From contig CANMLS010000021.1 of NCBI GenBank assembly GCA_947498785.1, forward strand, positions 19,365 through 83,364: a stretch of DNA of 64,000 nt, in the 5' to 3' direction. Each line of letters begins with the position of its first letter. Position 1 is the stretch's first letter. The notes under the pieces are model-generated. The model was not told the DNA's origin. It worked only from the letters and a program-made list of their open reading frames with translations, and searched no databases. Of this stretch, positions 37,679 through 46,240 are shown piece after piece. This DNA is from an uncultured Aquimarina sp. Its GTDB lineage: Bacteria > Bacteroidota > Bacteroidia > Flavobacteriales > Flavobacteriaceae. Both the position numbers and the translations under genes were made by a program.

Positions 37679-38689
37679 TTATAGAAGGCTTTCTTTAATA
37701 TTACTATGTAATTCTTTTATTCTACTAACAGATTGATTTGGTAATACCAAAATACAATCTTCTGTATCAACAACCGTTAAGTCCGAAACCCCAATGCCAC
37801 ATACCTCTTTTTTTCCAATACTATATGAATTCAAATTGTCAACTCCTTTAATCCAGGAAATTCCTTCTACTATATTATTTTTATTAAAATAAGAAATCAA
37901 AGAATCAAAAGATCCTAAATCTGTCCATTGAAATTCTGATTTTACAGTTTTAATTAAATCACTTTTTTCAAAAACAGCATAATCAATACTTTCATTAGGA
38001 ATGTTTATCATATCCTCATACTCAATATAACCCTTATTATTAGAATCAAGTGCCTTTTTTGAAGCTTCAAATATATCCATTCTATATTTTTGTAATTCTG
38101 TAAGGAAAACTCCTGCCTTAAAGCAAAACATTCCGCTATTCCAATAAAAATTTTCTTTTTCTATAAAGGATATGGCTGTTTTATAATCAGGTTTCTCTCT
38201 AAAACTAACTATATCTTCTCCTCTAGATTCTATATATCCGTACCCTGTTTCAGGATATTCAGGCGTAATCCCAAAAGTTACTAAAAACCCTTTATTTGCT
38301 AATGTTATCCCTTCTTTTATACTTTTTTCATATTCTTCTACATCACTAACCATATGGTCAGAAGGAGTAACAAACAAAATATCATCTCGGTTGACACTCA
38401 TAGCTGCAAGAGCTATTGCGGGAGCAGTATTTCTTCCAATAGGCTCAATAATTTTATGTTTAAATGGGATATTGAGTTCATCTATTTGACTAACACCTTG
38501 ATTTTCCTGATCTATATTAGTCAATAACATAAAATCATCAACAAGCAATTTATTTCTAATAATTGTGTGCTGAAATAACGATTTTTTAGTAAATATTTTT
38601 AAAAATTGTTTTGGTTTAGATTTTCTGGACAAAGGCCAAAATCTTGTTCCAGACCCTCCACTCAATACCACATTAACTATCTTATTCAT
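37679..38689 (-). CDS. manC: Mannose-1-phosphate guanylyltransferase
   Basis: A 336-residue nucleotidyltransferase that makes GDP-mannose. Motifs: LSGGSGTRFWPLSRKSKPKQF, FVTPSDHMV, TGYGYIES and FREKPDYKTA, then FYWNSGMF. It lacks the C-terminal cupin isomerase domain of bifunctional ManC/AlgA, so a separate ManA is needed, and one is encoded at 42430. It is likely the first gene of the rfb-wec-GT operon, since 366 bp without a gene lie upstream. Confidence 0.92.
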   Translation of the reverse strand: MNKIVNVVLSGGSGTRFWPLSRKSKPKQFLKIFTKKSLFQHTIIRNKLLVDDFMLLTNIDQENQGVSQIDELNIPFKHKIIEPIGRNTAPAIALAAMSVNRDDILFVTPSDHMVSDVEEYEKSIKEGITLANKGFLVTFGITPEYPETGYGYIESRGEDIVSFREKPDYKTAISFIEKENFYWNSGMFCFKAGVFLTELQKYRMDIFEASKKALDSNNKGYIEYEDMINIPNESIDYAVFEKSDLIKTVKSEFQWTDLGSFDSLISYFNKNNIVEGISWIKGVDNLNSYSIGKKEVCGIGVSDLTVVDTEDCILVLPNQSVSRIKELHSNIKESLL

Positions 38690-39055
38690 TTTAAGGTTTT
38701 TTTTACACGAAGTTTTAACTCTGTTCCTTTATTTCAATTTAAACATAGTAGGAATCGATATAATTTCGTCTTTATTTTCTAAATGAGTATTACATAAATA
38801 CTACAAACCATATTTTTACACACATTAAAGAAAACTTACTTCAAATTATAGATATATATTTTAACTAATCATTATGTTTTATACTATTTCCTGAGCTTAT
38901 TTAATTTCACCATTAGAATAATCAGAATCTCCTTATCTCTATTCGAAATTCCCCAGTTCTTTTATACAATATTAATAGATTGAGTATAATTATGACGCTT
39001 TTACTCTCCATATTTTCTTTTAAATTGCATAAAACTTTAATGGATATGGTCTAAT
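38690..39055. other. Intergenic stretch, no feature recognised
   Basis: 366 bp of AT-rich DNA between manC and the second rfbD. No ORF above 30 codons, exact TAnnTTTG box or clear hairpin was seen on either strand. A promoter for manC would be expected here. Confidence 0.4.
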
Positions 39056-39922
39056 TTAATTCTCCATTATTCTTTTCAATGATTCTTTCCAGTTTATAAT
39101 ATCCAAATTAAATGATTCAATACATTTTTCTTTGTTAAAAACACTATATTTTGGTCTAGCAGCAAAAGTAGGGTAATTATCGGTTTTTTTAAGTATTATA
39201 GTATCAAGTTTCCCTGATACTCTTAAAATTTCCTTAGCAAAATCATACCAAGTAGCTTCTCCTAAGTTGCTGAAATGAAAAATCCCATATTTGTAACTCC
39301 CTATTTCTATTAAATCAAGAATGAATTTAGCTAAATCATTAGCGTTTGTAGGAGTACCTGTTTCTGAAGTTGTAATTGTAAGTTCTTTCTCAGTCTTTGA
39401 TTTCTTTAAAATAGTTTTAAAAAAATTGTGCCCAAATTCTGAGTATAACCAAGAAGTTCTAATAATAAAATACTTATCTAAGATTTCCTGAATATATTTC
39501 TCTCCTGCTAATTTGGATTTACCATACTCATTTATTGGATTGGTAAAATCCTCTTCCTTGTAGGGAGATCTTTTTTTACCATCAAAAACATAATCAGTCG
39601 AAATATGAATTAAAGTTGTATTTGTTTCTTCACATACTTCTGCTACATTTTTTACCCCTTCTGCATTTACTAAGAATGCTTTATCAGGTTCCTTTTCTGC
39701 CTGCTCAACATTAGTATATGCTGCACAATTGATTACAAAATCAAATGATTTATCCTCAAAGAAATCACTAACCCTATCTTTTTTTGTAATATCTAATGTC
39801 GTAGAGTTAGCAAAAAACAATGTTAATTTTGGGTATTCATTTTTAATTTTACCTATACATTGCCCTAGTTGACCTCCAGATCCAGTTACTAAAACATTAA
39901 TTGTATTAGGGGATGTATTCAT
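39056..39922 (-). CDS. rfbD: dTDP-4-dehydrorhamnose reductase (copy 2)
   Basis: A 288-residue RmlD paralogue. Motifs: VTGSGGQLGQCI, INCAAYTNVEQAE, HISTDYVFDG and YGKSKLAGEK. The catalytic residues are intact. By eye it shares well over half of its residues with copy 1 (34320-35177). It follows the wzz-like gene by 18 bp. Either it is redundant, or it reduces another 4-keto-6-deoxy intermediate. No separate rfbA or rfbC goes with it. Confidence 0.9.
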   Translation of the reverse strand: MNTSPNTINVLVTGSGGQLGQCIGKIKNEYPKLTLFFANSTTLDITKKDRVSDFFEDKSFDFVINCAAYTNVEQAEKEPDKAFLVNAEGVKNVAEVCEETNTTLIHISTDYVFDGKKRSPYKEEDFTNPINEYGKSKLAGEKYIQEILDKYFIIRTSWLYSEFGHNFFKTILKKSKTEKELTITTSETGTPTNANDLAKFILDLIEIGSYKYGIFHFSNLGEATWYDFAKEILRVSGKLDTIILKKTDNYPTFAARPKYSVFNKEKCIESFNLDIINWKESLKRIMEN

Positions 39923-39940
39923 TTATTATAATTATATTTA

Positions 39941-40981
39941 TTAGTATTCACCATAGTTTCTCAAATATCTATTTAATGAAACCATAGCAAGTGTCAAAAA
40001 TAAAACACTCATAAATAAAATTGGTGTCAAAACGATTTTTTTGCTAAAAAAATCATTTACCAATGTCCCCTTATTCGGAAATTCAGAAATGATATTAATG
40101 GTACTCTTAGTATTTGCTTTTTCCTTGTTTAGGCTGATTTTTTCGTCTTTTAATTCTTTTTCATGATTCAGTAATTCAATTTCTGATATTTGATCGGTTT
40201 TATTCTCTGCCAAATTAATACTTGTTGTACCATCTGGTTTTTTTGCTTCTAAGACTTTAATTTCCTTATAAAATGTTTGTAAGTCATTAATTTCTTTCTG
40301 TTGTTGTTCTATAATCGAATCTCTGAGTGCAATATTGTCATCATTAATTTCTTTCTGAAGCTTAAAATATTCATTGTTTTCTATAGACGTAACGATTGCT
40401 TTTTGGCATCTCTTGGCAACTCCAGGAGATGTTGTTTCTATTTCGATTTTATGAAACTTTGCATTAATATCATTAAAGTTTTTTAAATAATCTTCATAAT
40501 GTACTTGTTTTTGTGATACTGAGTCTAACCCTTGAATGAACTCACTAAACTGCTTTATTCGTTGCGTTTGATCTGAAAATGAAGATATTATTACTTTTTT
40601 CACATCTCCAGCTGCAGATTCAGAAATGTTTAAAGCTTCTGCAAGTGCTTTACTTTCTTGTTGTTTGGCTAATTGATCATAAAATTCTATATTATTATAT
40701 AATTGTTGTACACTGTTAAAATTAGGTTGAACAATCATTGAAGATCGATATCGAGGTAATGCTGTATAATCCATATATCCTCCAATTCCAAGACCAAGAA
40801 AAATTGCCACAATAAGTTTAAAAAAATGAACTCTGATAAACTGAAGTAATAGAATAAAAAAGTGAAATGCTGTTTTAAAAATATTTGCTATAAAGATAAA
40901 AATAGTAGTAAATGCATTTCCTATTAGCTTGAATAGTTGAGCTAAATCAATATCATCTGAAGAATTCTCCTTAGCATTCAT
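39941..40981 (-). CDS. Wzz-like chain-length/polysaccharide co-polymerase (1)
   Basis: A 346-residue protein with an N-terminal hydrophobic region (about residues 30-75), a long helical periplasmic part (about 80-310) with many Gln and Glu, and a C-terminal transmembrane segment (about 313-335). This N- and C-terminal TM architecture is that of polysaccharide co-polymerases (Wzz). No Walker motifs or Tyr-rich kinase tail are present. A related protein is encoded at 43454-44449. They share the opening DIDLAQLF/EIDLMQLF. It would set the chain length of the O-polymer. Confidence 0.72.
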   Translation of the reverse strand: MNAKENSSDDIDLAQLFKLIGNAFTTIFIFIANIFKTAFHFFILLLQFIRVHFFKLIVAIFLGLGIGGYMDYTALPRYRSSMIVQPNFNSVQQLYNNIEFYDQLAKQQESKALAEALNISESAAGDVKKVIISSFSDQTQRIKQFSEFIQGLDSVSQKQVHYEDYLKNFNDINAKFHKIEIETTSPGVAKRCQKAIVTSIENNEYFKLQKEINDDNIALRDSIIEQQQKEINDLQTFYKEIKVLEAKKPDGTTSINLAENKTDQISEIELLNHEKELKDEKISLNKEKANTKSTINIISEFPNKGTLVNDFFSKKIVLTPILFMSVLFLTLAMVSLNRYLRNYGEY

Positions 40982-41404
40982 AATAGTAAGTTGGTTAGGT
41001 TATAAGACAAGTGCAGTTTTCAAAAACTCCTTATCAGTACACATATAATCTTTAAAAGTATCGCAGTAAAACGTACATTATTATATACTAGTTGAAAAAA
41101 ATATTAGGTTTAACTATGTTTTAAGGACTTTTAACAGTATCTGAATAGTTTATTAAATGAATGAAAAACAGACAAATAACTAAAATAGTTGTCTTGTAAT
41201 ATCTATTAAATAAGGAAGTTTTTTGTCTTCTTTCCTGAGGTTAAAATGTCCTAAACTGGAAGTGTTTCCTCAAATTTCTACTATTAGAAATACATATTTC
41301 TCTTATCGAATACTTTGATCTTTTCTATAAATCTAAAACGAAACATCAATAGTCATTGACTAATAATCTATGACTCTAGGCATAGGTTATCTGAACTCTG
41401 TCTT
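40982..41404. other. Intergenic stretch, no feature recognised
   Basis: 423 bp without a gene between the wzz-like gene 1 and the second rfbB. It has only a short 6-bp palindrome-like element near 41350 and no exact TAnnTTTG box. It is a possible site of lost genes or of a promoter for the wzz-rfbD pair. Confidence 0.4.
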
Positions 41405-42421
41405 TTAAATATGCTTATATTTTTTCAAATACCATTTAATTGTCTTCTCAATCCCTGTTTCAAAATTCTCCTCTGCAGCCCACTTTAATTCATATTCTAT
41501 TTTAGATGCGTCAATTGCATACCTATAATCATGACCTGGCCGATCGGTTACAAAAGTAATAAGATCCTTATAAGATATTCCTTTACTTCTAGGCAAAACT
41601 CTATCCAAAATCTCGCAAATTGTAGTGGCTATATATAGATTTTCTCTTTCATTTTTTCCTCCAATATTATAGGTTTCTCCTAATTTTCCAGTCTTCAATA
41701 CCAAATCTATTCCTTTACAATGATCTAAGACATACAACCAATCACGAATGTTCTTACCATCACCATAAATTGGGATATTTTCTTCGTTAACCGCTTTTCT
41801 AATAATTGTAGGGATTAATTTTTCATCATGTTGTCTAGGCCCATAGTTATTTGAGCAATTAGTTGTTACTACTGGCAGACCATAGGTATGAAAATAGCTT
41901 CTAACTAGCATGTCTGATGATGCTTTTGAAGCACTATACGGACTATTAGGTGCATAAGGAGTGTTTTCAGTAAAAAGACCTGTTTCTCCCAATGTTCCAT
42001 AGACCTCATCGGTAGAAATATGCAAAAAACGTGCATGTAGATATTCTGAAGTGAATTCCTTTGGCGATTTCATCCAAGTTTGATAAGCTGCTTGTAATAG
42101 ATTAAATGTTCCTGTAATATTCGTTTCGATAAAAGCTTTTGGACTCGAAATAGAATTATCAACATGGGACTCTGCAGCAAAATGAACTACAGTATCAATT
42201 TGATGTTCCTTAAAAATTGTCTTAATCGTATCAAAATCACAAATATCTCCCTCAATAAAGGTATAATCAGTATCCTTTTTAATCTCTATATTTTTAAGAT
42301 TAGCTGCATATGTTAGTTTATCAAAATTAACAATTTTTGATGCCGTATCTTTTGCTATAAAATTCACATAATTAGATCCTATAAATCCTGCTCCTCCCGT
42401 TATTAAAACATTCCTCTTCAT
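41405..42421 (-). CDS. rfbB: dTDP-glucose 4,6-dehydratase (copy 2)
   Basis: A 338-residue RmlB paralogue with all hallmarks: ITGGAGFIGSNYVNF, HFAAESHVDNSI, STDEVYGTLGETG and YSASKASSD. It lies 8 bp downstream of manA. High similarity to copy 1 through the catalytic half and lower similarity at the N-terminal 60 residues suggest a duplication with later divergence or exchange. It could supply dTDP-4-keto-6-deoxyglucose for rhamnose or another sugar. Confidence 0.95.
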   Translation of the reverse strand: MKRNVLITGGAGFIGSNYVNFIAKDTASKIVNFDKLTYAANLKNIEIKKDTDYTFIEGDICDFDTIKTIFKEHQIDTVVHFAAESHVDNSISSPKAFIETNITGTFNLLQAAYQTWMKSPKEFTSEYLHARFLHISTDEVYGTLGETGLFTENTPYAPNSPYSASKASSDMLVRSYFHTYGLPVVTTNCSNNYGPRQHDEKLIPTIIRKAVNEENIPIYGDGKNIRDWLYVLDHCKGIDLVLKTGKLGETYNIGGKNERENLYIATTICEILDRVLPRSKGISYKDLITFVTDRPGHDYRYAIDASKIEYELKWAAEENFETGIEKTIKWYLKKYKHI

Positions 42422-42429
42422 TTTATATA

Positions 42430-43401
42430 TTAGATATACACTTCTAATAATTTCATCCCATTATTGCTGCTTTCTATAGATATATTTTCAATTGCACGAG
42501 GAATGAGCATTGTTTCACCAAATGAAATATTTTCAGAATAGCCAACCGTGTTGATCGTACCGCTTCCTTCGACACACATTAAAATTTTGAACGAATCTAA
42601 ACCCTTATAATCTCTTTTGAGAATGTTATCAATCTCGATTGTGCTAGTTGTAAAATAAGTGCCAGAAATAAGGTTATTTATTTTATTCTTATCCTTGTTA
42701 TATTCTAATTTAAAAGATCGATCTCCTTTAAAATTTAGGGCATCCAACGCCAGATCAGTATGTAATTCTCTTTCATTTCCCTCACTATCTTTTCGATCCC
42801 AATCATAAACTCTGTACGTAATATCAGATGTTTGTTGAATCTCTGCAATCAATGATCCTCCTCCTATAGCATGTATTCTTCCTGCTTTTATAAAATAACT
42901 ATCTCCTTTTGAAATATTTTCGAAATTGAGCAATTCTGTGACTTTTCCTTTTTTTAGGAATGTTTCATACTCTTCTTTTGTGGTATCCTTATTGAAACCA
43001 ACAATTAACTTAGCATCGACATCAGCCTGAACAACATACCACATTTCTGTTTTACCAAAAGAATTATGTCTCTCTTTTGCTAACACATCATCAGGGTGAA
43101 GTTGAACCGATAAGTCTTCTCTAGCATCAATAAACTTGATCAATAATGGAAATTGATTGCCAAATTCTTGATATACTTTTTTCCCTAAAAGTTGAGCTGA
43201 ATATTCTTTAATAAGATCATCTAACTTTTTTCCAGCATGTATTCCATTTGATATTATTGAAATATCATCATTTACAGTAGAAATCTCCCAACTCTCACCT
43301 ATATTATTTTCTTTAGTCGGCTTATTCAGAACTGTTTTTAGCTTATTTCCTCCCCAAATTTTTTCTTTTAGAATTGGATGAAATTTTAACGGGTATAACA
43401 T
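42430..43401 (-). CDS. manA: Mannose-6-phosphate isomerase, class I
   Basis: A 323-residue cupin-type zinc isomerase that interconverts fructose-6-P and mannose-6-P. Motifs: KEKIWGGNKL, LSVQLHPDD (zinc ligands), KTEMWYVV and IKAGRIHAIGGG. It is the short form, as in Bacillus. With ManC it leads to GDP-mannose. A phosphomannomutase is not in the window. It follows the wzz-like gene 2 by 52 bp. Confidence 0.92.
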   Translation of the reverse strand: MLYPLKFHPILKEKIWGGNKLKTVLNKPTKENNIGESWEISTVNDDISIISNGIHAGKKLDDLIKEYSAQLLGKKVYQEFGNQFPLLIKFIDAREDLSVQLHPDDVLAKERHNSFGKTEMWYVVQADVDAKLIVGFNKDTTKEEYETFLKKGKVTELLNFENISKGDSYFIKAGRIHAIGGGSLIAEIQQTSDITYRVYDWDRKDSEGNERELHTDLALDALNFKGDRSFKLEYNKDKNKINNLISGTYFTTSTIEIDNILKRDYKGLDSFKILMCVEGSGTINTVGYSENISFGETMLIPRAIENISIESSNNGMKLLEVYI

Positions 43402-43453
43402 AATTATGCCTTTTTATCTTTTGATTGATTTGTCTTTTCTATTTTAATAAAAT

Positions 43454-44449
43454 CTATTCTTCATCCTTAACAAAATTCTGAACTGCTTTGGATAAATATC
43501 TTGAAAAGTAAAATAGTGAAACCAATCCAATTAAAAGCAGAGGGGTTATTAGAATAGTACGATTTAATAGCTTCTTTTGCTTCGAAATAATATCACCATA
43601 ATATACAAAAGAAAATATTTCTTGATCTAAGGCCAAAATACGTTCTTGCTCATTGATTAACTCTAATAAAACATCTTTTCGCTTCAATAAAGATGCTATT
43701 GTTGGCGACTCTGATTCATTAGCAATAATCACTACATCATTAGAGTCAGATGACGGACTATTATTAATATTGCTCAGGTATCTATCAATAAACTGCAAGG
43801 ACTTTTTGTTTCGTTCCAAATTAATACTTTTTTGTTTTAATTCTAAACTCATTATTCCTTTGTAATATTTATTTGATTTTATATAATCTAAAATAGATGA
43901 AGTAATCTCACTATTATAATCATTGTCATTATTAAATTCAAAAACAAGTTTATGATGTTTATAAAAATCCCTAAAACCTTCTTCTTTTAATTGATCTTCT
44001 TCATAGGCTTCCATTACATCTTTAAAAAATTCTTTATTATTATAACGTTCTTGTAAATTATCTAATACATCTGTGCCTTTTACAATTGGTTTAATTGTGA
44101 TTTCTTTTACATCAAGAATATTTTCTGGTTTGATTCCTAATTTATTGAGAAAAGCATCATCTTTAAAACTCTCTTCTAATTCTTCAACAAAATCATAAAT
44201 ATATTTTATACTATTATATTTAGGTTCAATTATGACTTCTTGTGTATATGAATTGTTAGAATCTCTAGCTTGGTCAATGAAAAACCCTGTAGCTCCTCCA
44301 GAAACTATTAAAATCAAAAATAAAATTGCTTTTTTCTTATAAAATAAAATTATAGAAATAATCAATTTAAGAAAACTCTTAAAAGCATTTTTGATCATGC
44401 CAAAAAGCTGCATTAAGTCTATTTCATCATTATTATTTTCCTTACTCAT
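43454..44449 (-). CDS. Wzz-like chain-length/polysaccharide co-polymerase (2)
   Basis: A 331-residue paralogue of the protein at 39941-40981, with the same plan: a short acidic cytoplasmic start (NNNDEIDLMQLF), an N-terminal TM region (about 25-65), a helical periplasmic domain, and a C-terminal TM segment (about 292-315). The periplasmic parts differ a lot. It lies 7 bp after the DUF6909-like gene, so it may be read from that gene's promoter. Two co-polymerases may give two chain-length classes. Confidence 0.7.
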   Translation of the reverse strand: MSKENNNDEIDLMQLFGMIKNAFKSFLKLIISIILFYKKKAILFLILIVSGGATGFFIDQARDSNNSYTQEVIIEPKYNSIKYIYDFVEELEESFKDDAFLNKLGIKPENILDVKEITIKPIVKGTDVLDNLQERYNNKEFFKDVMEAYEEDQLKEEGFRDFYKHHKLVFEFNNDNDYNSEITSSILDYIKSNKYYKGIMSLELKQKSINLERNKKSLQFIDRYLSNINNSPSSDSNDVVIIANESESPTIASLLKRKDVLLELINEQERILALDQEIFSFVYYGDIISKQKKLLNRTILITPLLLIGLVSLFYFSRYLSKAVQNFVKDEE

Positions 44450-44456
44450 ACTATTA

Positions 44457-46151
44457 TTACCTTTCTTTAAATATTTGCTCTATTATTTTCTCGGTTATCA
44501 GATATGTGGGTTTTACTCCTGTAGTTCCTAATCCTCCTGAAGCCAAAGTGCTTCCTGTCTCTAATGGATTATCTGAAGCATAATATGCATATCGAACTTT
44601 AACCTTTGGGCTTATACTTCCTCTAAGTTTTGATGCCGATTGTATTGCTTTTTGATAATGGGCACCCTCCATCTCTAATCCAATTACATTCCAGGTTGAA
44701 TCATGAAAAAACTTTAATATATCTCTATTTTGTAAAGATGTTCCTAAAACTGTTATCATGGCTCCATCATAAATATCAATGCCATGACCTTCTAATTCTT
44801 TCTTTTTAAGTTCGTTTTTAAAAGGGTAATTATCTGCCGTCCCTTCAAAAACGTGAGCAGAAGGTATCATAATATCTCCTTTTCCTCCTTCAAGAATACC
44901 CGCTTTACCCATAATAGAAACAGATTTTACATCTAGATGTATTTTATCACCTTCAATATTTATATAAGGTTTCAATAATTCATCCATGGTTTCGTATGCT
45001 TGTTCTCCAAACGCATAGTCCATAACCACAATTACAGGTTTATCCTCATTGTCTAAATCTACAATATGATTTTTATACTCTCCTTCGGGGTATTGGATAG
45101 TATCAAAAATCTGAACGTTAATATTAGCTCCACTTTGATCTTCGATGTACGTCATCCCCTTCTGCAAAGCTAATTTCTCAACTCTGGCTCTTAGTTTATC
45201 ATTTTTGCTTTCGCTTAATGATTCATAAATATCAAATGTATTCTTATTTCTTAATTCTGTCTTCAGTGCAATTGGTGCATATAATGTATTCATCACACTA
45301 TGCATATTTGCACTAATAACATGAATCGGACGTTGAAGTAAACTAAGTTCTTCTAACTTCTTTTTGATTGAATTTGCCCAAATCTCTCCATGAATATGAT
45401 GCCCTAATCTTTCTCTTAATACTGGACTAAAAGTGACTATTCGTTTATTATCTTCTATAGATTCTTCTATCGCCAATTTACCTAACCAGTAAATAATATC
45501 TAAAAACCGTTCTTTGCTTTCGGGACATGAAAAGTCATTATAAACAGAAGATACTTCTTCAAATGTTCTTCCCAAAATATTAGCGGTATGTGTTAACGCT
45601 ACTTCTCTTTCTGCCTTAGTTAAATCTTTTTTTGAAAGTACTGCTTTTTCTAACTTCTGCCAATCCCTAGTCACCTTACCTTGCTCATCAATCACTACTC
45701 GATTCATAATCTTGTGTGACTCTATAAATAAGAAAGTAAGATGGGTAAGTATATCATAAATTTCTGACCTTCCTCTTGTAATTTCAATATTCATCTGTTC
45801 CTCATCAATTCGATAGCAATTTCTTCTTCTTTTTGGAGGAACAATTACTTTAAAATGAGAATTTTTGTATCCTTCTTCACTAGTAAGATTAATATATCGA
45901 CACTCTTCGATACCAAAAGGCAAACGGTCTATAACATAAAGTAGTCCATTAAGTTCTACTTTTTCTTCTGCTACAGAACCATAAATTTCGGGGCGAAGAA
46001 TAAGTAGTGCTTCTCTTAATGTATCTCCAGAAACTCCCATGGGTTTATAGAAGCCTCTATTAAAAAGATGGCGCATGGTAATGTACATGCGTTCTATTGC
46101 GCTTGAGCTTTCCTGAGCTCTTGTCCTACCTTGTAATATTAGATTTGCCAT
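44457..46151 (-). CDS. DUF6909-like conserved protein, phosphorylase-like C-terminus
   Basis: A 564-residue soluble protein. I recognise it only as a conserved flavobacterial family (probably DUF6909). The N-terminal half is helical and basic. The C-terminal half (about residues 380-560) contains SIMGKAGILEGGKGDIMIP and VIGLEMEGAHY. The latter resembles the EMEGA signature of the nucleoside phosphorylase/nucleosidase superfamily. No signal peptide. It has its own -7 box 14 bp upstream and leads directly into wzz-like gene 2. The true activity is unknown. Confidence 0.7.
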   Translation of the reverse strand: MANLILQGRTRAQESSSAIERMYITMRHLFNRGFYKPMGVSGDTLREALLILRPEIYGSVAEEKVELNGLLYVIDRLPFGIEECRYINLTSEEGYKNSHFKVIVPPKRRRNCYRIDEEQMNIEITRGRSEIYDILTHLTFLFIESHKIMNRVVIDEQGKVTRDWQKLEKAVLSKKDLTKAEREVALTHTANILGRTFEEVSSVYNDFSCPESKERFLDIIYWLGKLAIEESIEDNKRIVTFSPVLRERLGHHIHGEIWANSIKKKLEELSLLQRPIHVISANMHSVMNTLYAPIALKTELRNKNTFDIYESLSESKNDKLRARVEKLALQKGMTYIEDQSGANINVQIFDTIQYPEGEYKNHIVDLDNEDKPVIVVMDYAFGEQAYETMDELLKPYINIEGDKIHLDVKSVSIMGKAGILEGGKGDIMIPSAHVFEGTADNYPFKNELKKKELEGHGIDIYDGAMITVLGTSLQNRDILKFFHDSTWNVIGLEMEGAHYQKAIQSASKLRGSISPKVKVRYAYYASDNPLETGSTLASGGLGTTGVKPTYLITEKIIEQIFKER

Positions 46152-46164
46152 AAATTTTTCCTAG

Positions 46165-46172
46165 CAAATATA
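46165..46172 (-). promoter_or_regulatory. -7 box (TATATTTG) of the DUF6909-wzz-manA-rfbB run
   Basis: Plus-strand CAAATATA reads TATATTTG on the minus strand, 13 bp before the ATG at 46151, implying a leader of only a few bases. No -33 partner was found. Confidence 0.45.
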
Positions 46173-46240
46173 AGTATCCTAACCGAACATTGAAATATCA
46201 TGTATAATTATGTTTGTTTTAGTCTAAATACTAATGTAAA

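Noticed and set aside
37679..38689. Bifunctional mannose-1-P guanylyltransferase/isomerase
   Set aside because: The protein ends at 336 residues and lacks the C-terminal isomerase domain.
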